From Lonsdalea britannica (GTDB lineage Bacteria; Pseudomonadota; Gammaproteobacteria; Enterobacterales; Enterobacteriaceae): a DNA stretch of 19,213 nt. The DNA lies in NCBI RefSeq assembly GCF_946477055.1, contig NZ_CAMKXG010000035.1:1-19213 (forward strand). The letters run 5' to 3'. Both the position numbers and the translations under genes were made by a program. Of this stretch, positions 1 through 8,412 are shown piece by piece; the first letter of the stretch is position 1, and each line of letters opens with the position of its first letter. The notes beneath the pieces are model-generated. The model was given only the letters and a program-made list of their open reading frames with translations, made no database searches and had not been told where the DNA came from.

Positions 1-29
1 GTGGGCTCGGAGATGTGTATAAGAGACAG
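1..29 (+). other. Residual Nextera/Tn5 sequencing adapter (not genomic)
   Basis: The first 29 bases match the 3' part of the Illumina Nextera read-2 transposase adapter. Positions 11-29 are the 19-bp Tn5 mosaic end AGATGTGTATAAGAGACAG, preceded by the adapter-specific GTGGGCTCGG. This is library-construction sequence left at a contig end, not a bacterial transposon end: no transposase and no target duplication are visible. Genomic sequence begins at about position 30, and the contig stops there for technical reasons. Confidence 0.97.
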
Positions 30-595
30 ATGCTTGAGTTATTAAAATATAATTATCACCGACAGCATTTTCTCAATGTTTATTTCGGGTGTGCATAAAA
101 TAAATTCAATAAATCGTTTTTAATTCTATGTTAAACAGTAAGGTCAGGGATCGTGTTTTTGCGTCATATTGTCTACTCAATAAATCTGCATTTATATTTC
201 CATATTTAAACCATTGGACTTTTTTGTAGAGAGGCAGGCTTAGGCAGTTTTACAGCCTTTTCATGAGTCCGTGGCGAATTAAGCCATTGCGCGTCAGAGC
301 ATACGGGTGAATACGGTAAGCACTACGGGGCAGGGGCTTACCCGATCCCGTTCATCTTTCCTAAAGTGTTGATTAATCCGTCAACCCGGTTTACCCGCCT
401 CACGATGATACTTAAGATATATTTGACTATGTCACGACGGAAATCCTAGAAAACATCGGGGTGACGGGCGTAATCATAGGTATGACTGGTCGTTAACACT
501 CAAAGTAATAAGCTTTTTTTATGTTAATGATGATGGGGTTATCGCCGAGAGGTCGCGGCCAGGACACATTCATATAAGGTAAGGATGCTTTAACT
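30..595. other. AT-rich non-coding leader upstream of the TolB-like gene
   Basis: No convincing coding region lies in these 566 bases. The first 200 bases are strongly AT-rich. They carry the 10-mer TCAATAAATC twice in direct orientation (106-115 and 177-186), 71 bp apart. An imperfect hairpin sits at 304-350: arms GGTAAGC (315-321) and GCTTACC (336-342), with an outer CGGG/CCCG pairing at 304-307 and 347-350. No T-run follows, so it is not a standard terminator. A weak promoter-like TTGACT is present at 423-428 without a good -10 partner. A purine-rich AAGGA (581-585) is the ribosome binding site of the next gene. The length and composition suggest regulation, but no specific factor can be named. 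Confidence 0.5.
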
Positions 596-1594
596 ATGCA
601 ACCCAAATTGTGGGCAACCGCGCTGATGTGCGGCGCGCTTTTGGCGGGTTTCACCGCGGACTCTCAAGCCAAATGTATTTCCGACCACACCACGGAAAGT
701 GACTCAACGTTTCCCTCCACGTTGAAAGGCAAGCTCGCCTACCACACCTACGGCAGCTACGAAGATGGCACCAGCCAGATTTTTATTTATGATTTTGCGG
801 CTAAAAAAGTGACGCAGGTGTCTTCATCATCGTGGGGGATTCAGGACCCTATGAACGCGGTATTCAGTCCCGACGGTCAGTGGCTGGCCTTTATGGGTAT
901 CAAGGACGATGCCTGGAATATCTTTATGTGGCGGGTGGACTCGGCCGACCTGCCGGTTAACCTGACCCAAAGTACGGGAGAGACCAGCAACGAGGATCCC
1001 AAGTTTAGCGCCGATGGCAGCGCGCTGTTTTTCAAGCAGGACGGCGATGTGATGAAGGCGACGTTGAGTTTCGAAAACGGGGCGCCAGTGTTCGGTTCGC
1101 AGACCAATCTGACCAACTCCTCATCAACCATCGAAAGCTCGATGCCGTATCCATCTGCGGATGGCAAGCTGGTGTATTACGCGGCAGGAGAGGAGTCGGG
1201 CGTCACAGGCGTATACCGACTGACGCTCGCTACCGGCAAAAAGGTGGTCTTCGACAAGCCGAATGGTCTGGAAGCCTATTATCCGACGGTTCGTCAGGAT
1301 GGACGGGTTTTTTACTCACGCTGGAAGGATTCCAACGGAACCGATCAGCTGTATACCAAGCTGAACCCAAGCGACAAGGCTGAACAACTGTCGATTAACG
1401 ATTGCGACAGTGATAATTCTGACGCCTTTCCTGTGAATGGCACAGACTATGTCTTCTTTTCATCTACCTCTGAAGGCAAATACCAACTGTATCTCGGCGA
1501 AGTCAGCACGGGTAAACGCTGGAGCCTCTCGTCGTTCCACGTGAATGACGATGCAGATAAAGAGACGCTTGGGGCTAACTACTTCAGCAGATAA
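596..1594 (+). CDS. Secreted TolB-like (PD40/WD40-like) beta-propeller protein, function unknown
   Basis: The 332-residue protein begins with a clear Sec signal peptide: positively charged start, hydrophobic core at residues 6-18 and a likely cleavage after S-Q-A at about residue 25. The mature part is built from repeated propeller blades of the TolB/PD40 type. Visible repeat cores are FSPDGQWLAF (about residue 90), FSADGSALFF, PSADGKLVYY and VRQDGRVFYS, with similar strands at both ends, giving about six blades. TolB itself is larger (about 430 residues) and has an extra N-terminal domain absent here; no tol-pal genes are nearby, so this is not TolB. Related propellers bind or process glycans or proteins in the periplasm, but no catalytic residues stand out. 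Two cysteines (about residues 26 and 271) could form a disulfide. The start ATG has AAGGA ten bases upstream. It is monocistronic, followed by a convergent gene. The fold is fairly certain; the function is not known. Confidence 0.8.
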   Translation: MQPKLWATALMCGALLAGFTADSQAKCISDHTTESDSTFPSTLKGKLAYHTYGSYEDGTSQIFIYDFAAKKVTQVSSSSWGIQDPMNAVFSPDGQWLAFMGIKDDAWNIFMWRVDSADLPVNLTQSTGETSNEDPKFSADGSALFFKQDGDVMKATLSFENGAPVFGSQTNLTNSSSTIESSMPYPSADGKLVYYAAGEESGVTGVYRLTLATGKKVVFDKPNGLEAYYPTVRQDGRVFYSRWKDSNGTDQLYTKLNPSDKAEQLSINDCDSDNSDAFPVNGTDYVFFSSTSEGKYQLYLGEVSTGKRWSLSSFHVNDDADKETLGANYFSR

Positions 1595-1787
1595 ACGTCA
1601 TTTTGCATGACGACGGACGTCAATCAGGCGTCCGTTCTGAAGAAATAAAGGGGGGCGTTTAGCCTGTTTTTGTCCCTCTTTCTTCGTTGATAAGTAAGCG
1701 CTTGCAAACGCTGAGGGCCTTTTGCCATCCTCTCTGCGACTCTCGTCGCTATCGACATGCGCCATGCCTCACCGATTTTACTCGGCG

Positions 1788-2420
1788 CTAGCGGCGTCCT
1801 TCCATCACCATTCGTATGGCCAGCCCGGCCAAAACGGTGCCCATCAGCCAGCGTTGGATCACGCTCCATAAGGGACGACCCGTCAGGAAGACGGCGATAG
1901 AGCCGGCCATGACGGCAATCAGTGCGTTAATGCTGACGCTAACGGCGATTTGCACCATGCCGAGCATCAAAGACTGCGTCAGTACATGGCCTTGCTCCGG
2001 GGTGATGAATTGAGGGAGTAGCGAGAGATACATCACCGCGATTTTGGGGTTGAGCAAGTTGGTGACGAAGCCCATGAAAAACAGTCTGGACGGCGTGTCC
2101 GGACGCAGTTCCCGCACTTCAAACGGCGAACGCCCACCGGGTCTGACGGCCTGCCAGGCGAGATACAGCAGATAAAGCGCCCCGCCAAAGCGTAAAACGT
2201 CGTAGGCATAAGGGATCGCCATGACCAGCGCGGTAATCCCCGCCGCCGCACACAGCATGTAAAACACAAATCCCAGCGCAACGCCGCCCAGCGAAATCAG
2301 CCCTGCTTTGGGTCCCTGACACAACGAGCGGGAAACCAGATAAATCATGTTTGGGCCAGGCGTTAGTACCAGCCCCAGCGAGATCAAAGCAAAAGTGATG
2401 AGATTCGAGAATTCAGGCAT
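1788..2420 (-). CDS. LysE/RhtB-family amino-acid exporter
   Basis: A 210-residue inner-membrane protein of the LysE/RhtB translocator family, which exports amino acids or related metabolites using the proton gradient. The family signature near the N-terminus is present (TPGPNMIYLVSRS, about residues 20-32). About six hydrophobic segments follow, together with the conserved FFMGFVTNLLNPKIA stretch in the middle. Length matches the family norm of 205-215. The open frame extends upstream to 2528, but the start at 2420 is preferred: it gives the standard family N-terminus (MPEFSNLITFALIS) and has AGAGGGG just upstream on the minus strand. The substrate cannot be inferred. The gene stands alone and converges on the TolB-like gene; no divergent regulator is next to it. 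Confidence 0.9.
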   Translation of the reverse strand: MPEFSNLITFALISLGLVLTPGPNMIYLVSRSLCQGPKAGLISLGGVALGFVFYMLCAAAGITALVMAIPYAYDVLRFGGALYLLYLAWQAVRPGGRSPFEVRELRPDTPSRLFFMGFVTNLLNPKIAVMYLSLLPQFITPEQGHVLTQSLMLGMVQIAVSVSINALIAVMAGSIAVFLTGRPLWSVIQRWLMGTVLAGLAIRMVMEGRR

Positions 2421-2739
2421 AGGCCCCTCTATGAAGGCGATAGCACGAACGGCCGCAGGAGAGAGCCTCTGCGGGTCGGCTGCTTTTGGGTATCCCATTC
2501 TGCCCGTTAAACCGAAAAAAATTTCCATCTTTTTTATTTATTGTCTGATTATTGAACTAACCTAATTGAGTCGTTTTTGACGGGCATGGACAGAGTCGCC
2601 TGCCGACAGGGAACGGCGATAGACGGAATATCGCGGTCTTACTGCGCGTCGAGGAGTGAAGAGTCAAAACGCTTGCCAATTCGGATTCACTGAGCCATAA
2701 TGCCGTCCCCTAAGCATGCTGTATTTTAAAATCCTTATA

Positions 2740-2752
2740 AATCAGTGTGTTA
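2740..2752 (+). promoter_or_regulatory. Possible IHF binding site
   Basis: AATCAGTGTGTTA differs from the IHF consensus WATCAANNNNTTR at one position and is preceded by an AT-rich tract, as IHF sites often are. It lies about 110 bp upstream of the first DnaA box. In E. coli datA an IHF site works together with DnaA boxes, so the pairing is suggestive, but a one-mismatch match to a loose consensus can occur by chance. Confidence 0.35.
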
Positions 2753-2864
2753 CAAAACCCGGGGCATAAATTGATTCCCTATTGCTAATAGCGCTATCGG
2801 TTTTATCTCTCCAAGAACATTCCTGCTTTCCGCAAAAGTAAATCTCATAAGTTTTTAAACAGAC

Positions 2865-3034
2865 TTATCCACAGATTTCTTGACGACGGTGTTTGATGAC
2901 ACACCGAGGGTCCAGGGATCGGTGTTTTTTATCCGCATGAATTTAAAAGATAAATTTTAGATAAAAAACGCCGCTTTGATCACTTGTACTTTTTGTCACG
3001 CTTGATTGGCAAAGAGTTTTTAAATTTATCCACA
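2865..3034 (+). promoter_or_regulatory. DnaA-box cluster, datA-like candidate
   Basis: Two perfect consensus DnaA boxes, TTATCCACA, occur at 2865-2873 and 3026-3034 in the same orientation. A one-mismatch box, TTATCCGCA, lies between them at 2929-2937. All three are in an AT-rich non-coding stretch, and I saw no other perfect box in the window. The cluster is directly upstream of nnr, in the neighbourhood where E. coli places datA, the locus that binds DnaA-ATP and promotes its hydrolysis with IHF to limit re-initiation. It does not look like oriC: there are no 13-mer repeats, only two GATC sites, and none of the usual oriC neighbours. Assignment to datA rests on position and motif only. Confidence 0.55.
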
Positions 3035-3319
3035 GGCGAGACCGGTGCAAAATCGGTGCGTTTTTACCCTTATCGTCATTCCCCCTGATTGACCCTTCAC
3101 TGCGCGTTTCTCTCGCTAATCTGGCCCTGTCATTCGCCAACGACGTGTGGCGGAGTAAACTGATAGCTGTTTGCGCTGCCTTTTCGGAAAAATGAGGCAT
3201 TTTCAGTCAGCGTGGGTGACGCCTGAAGTGAAGACTGATTGCTGAGGGGGCCGCGTTATCGCGTTCACGCCCGGTGCTGGCGCGGGGGACGCATCTGCAG
3301 AAATGAGAGGGAGCATGTC

Positions 3320-4849
3320 ATGATCGATTGCAGCATCAATTCTGTGTCCGAAGCGTTACCTGATACGGTCTTTCGGGCCGACTGGCTACGGCGGGAGGAG
3401 GCGGGGGCGGCGCAGTCGGCTGGCGTGTCGCTCTACACGCTGATGCAAAGGGCGGGTTCCGCCGCATTTGGGCTGGCGCGCTTGCAGTATCCATCTGCTC
3501 GGCACTGGCTGGTTCTGGCCGGGCACGGCAACAACGGCGGCGATGGTTATGTGGTCGCAACACTAGCGAAAGCCGCTGGCCTGAGCGTTTCGGTGATAGC
3601 CTGTCTCGGAGAACGTCCGCTGCCGTCCGAAGCCGAACAGGCCAGAGCGCAGTGGATCGCTGATGGCGGTACCGTGCTGACGCCGGAAGCCGTCTGGCCT
3701 GATGATGTCGATCTCATTATCGACGGTCTGCTGGGCACCGGTCTTTCCGCCGCGCCGAGAGCCCCTTACGATCGATTGATCGAATCGGCCAATGCGTACG
3801 CGGCCCCCACGGTAGCGTTGGATATTCCCTCAGGACTCAATGCCGAAACCGGCCATGCCGCAGGCGCGGTGATCGACGCCGCACATACCATCACGTTCAT
3901 CACCCTGAAGCCCGGCCTGCTGACCGGTCAGGCCCGCGACCATGTCGGGCGGCTGCACATCGACGATCTGGCGCTGTCAGCGTGGGTGGAGTCTCAGGAC
4001 GCGCCGATCCAGCGTCTCACGCCGCGTCATCTTTCTCAGTGGCTCAGGCCGCGTCGGCCGGGGGCGCACAAAGGGGATAACGGTCGTCTGCTGATTGTCG
4101 GCGGCGATGCCGGAACGGGCGGAGCGATTTTCATGGCCGGCGAGTCGGCTCTGCGCGCGGGGGCTGGTTTAGTGCGAGTACTCACTCACCGCGAATACCT
4201 TGCTGCGCTGTTGGTGTCTCGTCCTGAACTGATGGTTCAGGAGCTCAATACGGCGACGTTGCGACAAGGACTGGAGTGGGCTGATGTGGTGGTGATCGGC
4301 CCCGGTCTGGGCCAGGGAGAATGGGGCAAAAATGCCCTTCGGATCGCAGAAAATTGTAACAAATCCATGTTATGGGATGCGGATGCGCTCAACCTGCTGG
4401 CAATCAGCCCGCATAAACGTCAGAATCGCATCCTGACGCCCCATCCCGGCGAGGCGGCACGGCTGCTGAACTGTCGCGTTGCCGATATTGAAAGTGACCG
4501 CTTACTTGCAGCGGGAAAGCTGGTGAAACGCTACGGCGGCGTCGTGGTGCTGAAAGGTGCGGGAACGGTGATCGCCAATGAGCAAGGCGCGCTGGCCATC
4601 GCCGACGTCGGCAACCCGGGCATGGCCACGGGGGGGATGGGCGATGTGCTTTCCGGTATTATCGGTGCGCTGGCGGCGCAGAAACTTTCGTTGTATGACG
4701 CGGCCAGAGCCGGATGTGTGGTTCATGGCGCCGCCGCCGACTGGCTGGCGAAACAGCGCGGCCCCCGCGGCATGCTGGCGACGGATTTGATGCCTGTACT
4801 GGCGCAGTATGTAAATCCTGAGTGGATATCCTTAGAAAAGACAGAATGA
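3320..4849 (+). CDS. nnr: Bifunctional NAD(P)HX epimerase/ADP-dependent dehydratase
   Basis: This 509-residue protein repairs hydrated NADH and NADPH: the N-terminal YjeF_N domain epimerises the R and S forms, and the C-terminal ribokinase-like domain dehydrates S-NAD(P)HX using ADP. The N-domain shows the [13 protein letters not shown] signature at residues 68-80 and [11 protein letters not shown] further on. The C-domain starts near [14 protein letters not shown] (about residue 250) and contains [11 protein letters not shown] and the glycine-rich [20 protein letters not shown] motif (from about 431). The length agrees with the E. coli protein (515). The open frame extends to 3239 with a non-ATG start, but ATG 3320 is chosen because of GAGGGAG six bases upstream and homology beginning after it. 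The stop overlaps the tsaE start (ATGA), as in E. coli, indicating translational coupling. Confidence 0.96.
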   Translation: MIDCSINSVSEALPDTVFRADWLRREEAGAAQSAGVSLYTLMQRAGSAAFGLARLQYPSARHWLVLAGHGNNGGDGYVVATLAKAAGLSVSVIACLGERPLPSEAEQARAQWIADGGTVLTPEAVWPDDVDLIIDGLLGTGLSAAPRAPYDRLIESANAYAAPTVALDIPSGLNAETGHAAGAVIDAAHTITFITLKPGLLTGQARDHVGRLHIDDLALSAWVESQDAPIQRLTPRHLSQWLRPRRPGAHKGDNGRLLIVGGDAGTGGAIFMAGESALRAGAGLVRVLTHREYLAALLVSRPELMVQELNTATLRQGLEWADVVVIGPGLGQGEWGKNALRIAENCNKSMLWDADALNLLAISPHKRQNRILTPHPGEAARLLNCRVADIESDRLLAAGKLVKRYGGVVVLKGAGTVIANEQGALAIADVGNPGMATGGMGDVLSGIIGALAAQKLSLYDAARAGCVVHGAAADWLAKQRGPRGMLATDLMPVLAQYVNPEWISLEKTE

Positions 4850-5316
4850 AGACATTTTCTCTACCTCTGCCTGACGAAGCGGCAACTATTGCACTCGGTG
4901 CGACACTGGCTCAAGCCTGCGACCGCACCGTCATTATCTACCTTTATGGCGATCTGGGCGCGGGCAAGACCACGCTGAGCCGGGGGTTCTTGCAGGCGCT
5001 CGGACACACAGGCAACGTCAAAAGTCCTACCTACACGCTGGTGGAGCCTTACATGCTGTCGCCGCGTCCGGTTTACCATTTTGATCTGTACCGATTGGCG
5101 GACCCCGAAGAGCTCGAGTTCATGGGCATTCGCGACTATTTGTCAGAGGATGCCATTTGCCTGATCGAATGGCCTCAACAGGGCGCAGGGATACTGCCTC
5201 CTGCTGATTTGGAACTGCACCTGAGCTATCAGGATGCGGGCCGTCAGGCGGAGATTCAGGTGTTGTCGGACACAGGCGAACATATTGCGGCGCGTTGGAT
5301 AGATCAGTCGGAGTAG
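4846..5316 (+). CDS. tsaE: tRNA threonylcarbamoyladenosine biosynthesis ATPase TsaE
   Basis: A 156-residue cytoplasmic ATPase that works with TsaB, TsaC and TsaD to make t6A37 on tRNAs reading ANN codons. The Walker A motif GDLGAGKTT lies at residues 35-43. The family hallmarks [33 protein letters not shown] and the Walker B-like ICLIEWPQ follow in the expected order. Length is close to E. coli TsaE (153). An upstream in-frame start at 4822 would add eight residues inside nnr. ATG 4846 is preferred because it overlaps the nnr stop as ATGA and aligns with the family N-terminus. The upstream Shine-Dalgarno sequence is poor, so translation probably depends on ribosomes finishing nnr. Confidence 0.96.
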   Translation: MKTFSLPLPDEAATIALGATLAQACDRTVIIYLYGDLGAGKTTLSRGFLQALGHTGNVKSPTYTLVEPYMLSPRPVYHFDLYRLADPEELEFMGIRDYLSEDAICLIEWPQQGAGILPPADLELHLSYQDAGRQAEIQVLSDTGEHIAARWIDQSE

Positions 5317-5321
5317 ACGTG

Positions 5322-7019
5322 ATGATCGTGCGGTTGATGAAGGCTTTATTTGGCGTTGTTCTCTTCCTGTCATGGCCGCTTTGGGCTGCGAATCTTTCAG
5401 ATATTCAGGTCGATAACGCATCCGGGTTGGCAAAGGTCACTCTGAGTTTCAGCGGGCAGCCGATCTATGCGTTTTTCCCGCTCAGCAATCCTGACCGGGT
5501 CGTGATCGACATCCGGCAAACCGGTGTAATTAAAGGGCTGCCGCTCGCCTTTAGCGGTAGCAACCTGATCGATCGCATCCGCACCAGCGAAGCGAAGGAC
5601 GCGCAAAGCCTGCGTTTGGTCTTTGAACTGACGAAGCCTGCCAAAACGCGTGCGACGACGACGAAGCATGGCGACAACTACACCGTTGTTTTCACAGTGA
5701 GCGCCGAGCAGTCGCCGCGCGCGGCCAACCGACCCTCGTCGACGGAAGCCCGGGCGGCCGCGACCCCCGTCAAGCCTGCCGAGCCGCCGCAAAGTCCGTT
5801 CAACAATAAGCCGACGGTCGTGACCAGTAGCGCTTCAACGACTTCGTCACGTGCGTCCACGCGCCGTCCGACGTCGACCGGCGATGAAATTGTGGTCGCG
5901 ATTGACGCCGGGCATGGCGGTCAGGATCCCGGTGCTATCGGCCCCGGCGGCCTGCAGGAAAAAAACGTGACTATCGGCATTGCGCGCAAGCTGCGCGAGT
6001 TGCTGAACAAAGACCCGGTATTCAAACCGGTGCTGACGCGTGACGGCGACTACTTTATTTCCGTGATGGGCCGTTCCGACGTGGCGCGTAAGCAGGGAGC
6101 TAACCTGCTGGTGTCACTTCATGCGGACGCCGCGCCCAACCGCGGCGCGACGGGGGCGTCGGTGTGGGTGCTGTCTAACCGCCGGGCCAACAGCGAAATG
6201 GCGACCTGGCTTGAACAGCATGAGAAGCAGTCTGAGCTGCTGGGCGGCGCGGGCGACCTGCTGGCGAATAACAATGCCGATCCTTATCTGAGTCAGGCGG
6301 TGCTGGATCTCCAGTTCGGGCACTCACAGCGTGTCGGCTATGATGTGGCGGTGAAGGTGTTACGTGAACTGCAACGCGTCGGCAGCCTGCACAAAGTTCG
6401 CCCCGAACATGCCAGCCTCGGCGTGTTGCGCTCGCCGGATATTCCGTCGTTACTGGTCGAAACCGGATTTATCTCCAATCCTGGCGAAGAACGTCTTTTA
6501 GGCAGCAGCGATTATCAGGAACGCGTCGCAAAAGCGATCTATCTGGGGTTGCGCGGCTATTTCGAAACGCATCCTTTGCAGAATGCGCCCAAACATGACA
6601 AACGGCCTGCCATTTTGCCAGTCTCCAAACCGGTGGTTTCCAACAGTGCGGCGCCTGCTGGCCCTGCTGCGCGGCATACCGTTGGAAAAGGCGAGACGTT
6701 ATCGGGGATTGCGTCGCGCTACGGCGTCAGTCCGTCGACGATACGCGACGCGAATCACCTGAAAAAAGACGTGGTGTGGGTCGGGCAACGGTTACGGATA
6801 CCGGGCGGCGCGGAATCGACAATCGCACAGACGCGACCCGCCCCGGCGACACAGAGAGCCACGACGGCGAAGAAGGTGACGCATAAGGTGGTGCGCGGTG
6901 ATAGTCTGAGCTCGATTGCGGACCATTACGATGTCAGCATGAAAGCGATCCAGCAGGCTAACAAGCTGGCATCGCAGACGGTACAGCTCGGACAGACGCT
7001 GGTTATCCCCGCCACCTGA
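5322..7019 (+). CDS. amiB: N-acetylmuramoyl-L-alanine amidase AmiB with two LysM domains
   Basis: A periplasmic zinc amidase that cuts septal peptidoglycan during cell separation; family members are activated by EnvC under FtsEX control. A signal peptide ends near residues 22-23 (WPLWA-A). An AMIN domain (about residues 24-120) targets it to the septum. A low-complexity Ser/Thr/Pro/Ala linker follows, then the amidase_3 domain with zinc ligands H198 ([10 protein letters not shown]), E213 and H267 (SLHADA) and catalytic E380 (VETGF). Two LysM repeats end the protein at about 452-496 and 521-564; E. coli AmiB (445 residues) lacks them, while several other Enterobacterales have them. ATG 5322 is chosen because GGAG (5310-5313) precedes it by eight bases. 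An upstream TTG (5295) overlaps tsaE, and ATG 5337 lacks a ribosome binding site. It starts five bases after tsaE. Confidence 0.96.
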   Translation: MIVRLMKALFGVVLFLSWPLWAANLSDIQVDNASGLAKVTLSFSGQPIYAFFPLSNPDRVVIDIRQTGVIKGLPLAFSGSNLIDRIRTSEAKDAQSLRLVFELTKPAKTRATTTKHGDNYTVVFTVSAEQSPRAANRPSSTEARAAATPVKPAEPPQSPFNNKPTVVTSSASTTSSRASTRRPTSTGDEIVVAIDAGHGGQDPGAIGPGGLQEKNVTIGIARKLRELLNKDPVFKPVLTRDGDYFISVMGRSDVARKQGANLLVSLHADAAPNRGATGASVWVLSNRRANSEMATWLEQHEKQSELLGGAGDLLANNNADPYLSQAVLDLQFGHSQRVGYDVAVKVLRELQRVGSLHKVRPEHASLGVLRSPDIPSLLVETGFISNPGEERLLGSSDYQERVAKAIYLGLRGYFETHPLQNAPKHDKRPAILPVSKPVVSNSAAPAGPAARHTVGKGETLSGIASRYGVSPSTIRDANHLKKDVVWVGQRLRIPGGAESTIAQTRPAPATQRATTAKKVTHKVVRGDSLSSIADHYDVSMKAIQQANKLASQTVQLGQTLVIPAT

Positions 7020-7050
7020 GGCCGACATTGCAGTAAACCAAGGAGATAAG

Positions 7051-8412
7051 ATGCCGATTCTGGTTCTACCCCCCCAACTGGCTAACCAAATCGCCGCTGG
7101 CGAGGTAGTGGAACGGCCCGCGTCCGTGGTTAAGGAACTGGTGGAAAACAGTCTGGATGCCGGAGCGACGCGCATTGATATCGACATCGAACGTGGCGGC
7201 AGTCGGCTCATTCGTATTCGCGATAACGGTAGCGGGATTGGCAAAACGGATCTCACGTTGGCGCTGGCGCGTCATGCCACCAGTAAAATCGCGACGCTCG
7301 ACGATCTGGAAGCCATCATGAGTCTGGGCTTTCGCGGCGAAGCGCTGGCGAGTATTAGCTCCGTTTCGCGCTTGACGCTGACGTCCCGCACCAGCGACCA
7401 AAACGAAGCCTGGCAGGCGTACGCCGAAGGACGGGATATGGCGGTGACGGTGAAACCGGCCGCGCATCCGGTCGGCACGACGCTGGAAGTCCTGGATTTG
7501 TTCTACAACACGCCCGCACGCCGCAAATTCCTGCGTACTGAAAAAACCGAATTTATGCACATCGACGAGGTGGTGCGCCGTATCGCGCTAGCTCGCTTCG
7601 ATGTGGCGTTCAATCTTCACCATAACGGCAAGCTGGTGCGGCAATACCGGGCGGTGACCGATCCCACGCAGCATGAACGACGTCTGGGCAGCATCTGCGG
7701 CACGGCGTTTATTCAGCATGCGCTGGCCGTCTCCTGGGAACATGGCGATCTGAAGATCCGCGGCTGGGTGGCCGATCCTTCCGGCTCTCAGCAGTTGCCG
7801 GAACTACAGTATTGCTACGTGAACCAGCGGATGATGCGGGACCGGTTGATTAACCACGCCATCCGTCAGGCGTATCAGGATCAGCTGCGCAGCGATCAAC
7901 AGCCTGCGTATGTCCTCTATCTGGAAGTCGACCCGCACCATGTGGATGTCAACGTGCATCCGGCCAAGCATGAAGTGAGATTTCATCAGGCGCGCTTGGT
8001 GCATGATTTCATCTATCAGGCGGTGATGACGGTGCTTCAGCAGGCGGCGGCGCCCGCGTTGGCGGTGACCCCTCCGGGCGAGACGCCAGCGCCGGTTTGG
8101 CAGCAGGAAAACCGTACCGCTGCGGGCGAGAACCACTTCGCGCGGCCTGCGCAAACCGAGCCGCCGAGAATACCGACCTCAGGCGGCAAAGCCCAGGAGC
8201 GTCCGCCCGCTTCGTATCCTCACGGCGAGGGGTATCAGCGTAAGCAGGGGGAGCTGTATCAAAAACTGCTACAGCCTGACTCTGAGCGGTCGATACCCTC
8301 AGGCGACGAGGCGCCGACTTCCTCAGCCTCTTCCCACCGCCACGTAGCGCGGACCGAGCAGGGCGAATCGCCGCTGGCCAGCCGGGCGGAGGGTTTGGGG
8401 CGTGTGTATTGA
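7051..8412 (+). CDS. mutL: MutL N-terminal fragment: GHKL ATPase, transducer domain and linker
   Basis: The 453-residue fragment holds the full GHKL ATPase: catalytic E29 and N33 in [14 protein letters not shown], the DNGSGIG motif, [13 protein letters not shown] and the ATP-lid [10 protein letters not shown]. The S5-like transducer domain is also complete ([14 protein letters not shown]), followed by the proline/glutamine-rich linker. Comparable N-terminal pieces of E. coli MutL bind ATP and DNA but do not dimerise stably. The ATP-lid repeat that slips in Salmonella mutL is intact here; the lesion lies at the far end, after residue V452. Confidence 0.8.
   Translation: MPILVLPPQLANQIAAGEVVERPASVVKELVENSLDAGATRIDIDIERGGSRLIRIRDNGSGIGKTDLTLALARHATSKIATLDDLEAIMSLGFRGEALASISSVSRLTLTSRTSDQNEAWQAYAEGRDMAVTVKPAAHPVGTTLEVLDLFYNTPARRKFLRTEKTEFMHIDEVVRRIALARFDVAFNLHHNGKLVRQYRAVTDPTQHERRLGSICGTAFIQHALAVSWEHGDLKIRGWVADPSGSQQLPELQYCYVNQRMMRDRLINHAIRQAYQDQLRSDQQPAYVLYLEVDPHHVDVNVHPAKHEVRFHQARLVHDFIYQAVMTVLQQAAAPALAVTPPGETPAPVWQQENRTAAGENHFARPAQTEPPRIPTSGGKAQERPPASYPHGEGYQRKQGELYQKLLQPDSERSIPSGDEAPTSSASSHRHVARTEQGESPLASRAEGLGRVY
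8402..8407 (+). repeat. (GT)3 dinucleotide run at the mutL frameshift
   Basis: Three GT units lie exactly where the MutL reading frame changes. Two units would give CGT GTA TTG ACT (R-V-L-T), the sequence expected from homologues. A +2 slippage event here explains the frameshift most simply; three units is too short to be a typical hypermutable tract. Confidence 0.6.

Larger units (their letters stand above)
2421..3319. other. 0.9 kb intergenic region with DnaA boxes, no gene seen
   Basis: The gap lies between the exporter and nnr. Open frames here (for example 2943-3200 on the minus strand) have no family resemblance and unlikely composition. The part from about 2700 to 3070 is AT-rich and carries the DnaA-box cluster described separately. 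In E. coli K-12 the sequence upstream of nnr contains divergent queG, then the datA locus, glycine tRNA genes and orn. No queG, orn or tRNA can be recognised here. The nnr promoter should lie in the last part of the region, but no strong sigma-70 match is visible. Confidence 0.7.

Noticed and set aside
11..29. Tn5/IS50 mosaic end as a natural transposon terminus
   Set aside because: It is joined to the Nextera-specific adapter stretch at 1-10 and lies exactly at the contig start, so it is a library artefact.
1613..1635. Inverted repeat ACGGACG/CGTCCGT as a terminator of the propeller gene
   Set aside because: The seven-base stem is real but no T-run follows on either strand; at most it is a Rho-associated 3' end structure.
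1697..1712. Near-palindrome AGCGCTTGCAAACGCT as a LacI-family operator
   Set aside because: It lies between two convergent 3' ends with no promoter to control, so chance is the simplest explanation.
2421..2528. Longer N-terminus of the LysE-type exporter
   Set aside because: The extra 36 residues precede the standard family start, and a ribosome binding site lies before 2420.
2865..3034. DnaA boxes as a chromosomal origin (oriC)
   Set aside because: No AT-rich 13-mer repeats, very few GATC sites, too few boxes and none of the usual oriC neighbours (mnmG, mioC). A titration or regulatory locus fits better.
2943..3200. 85-residue minus-strand open frame upstream of nnr
   Set aside because: No recognisable family, odd composition, no ribosome binding site, and it covers a DnaA box in non-coding AT-rich DNA.
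3239..3319. Longer N-terminus of Nnr from the upstream non-ATG start
   Set aside because: The extra 27 residues do not resemble the family, and ATG 3320 has a good ribosome binding site.
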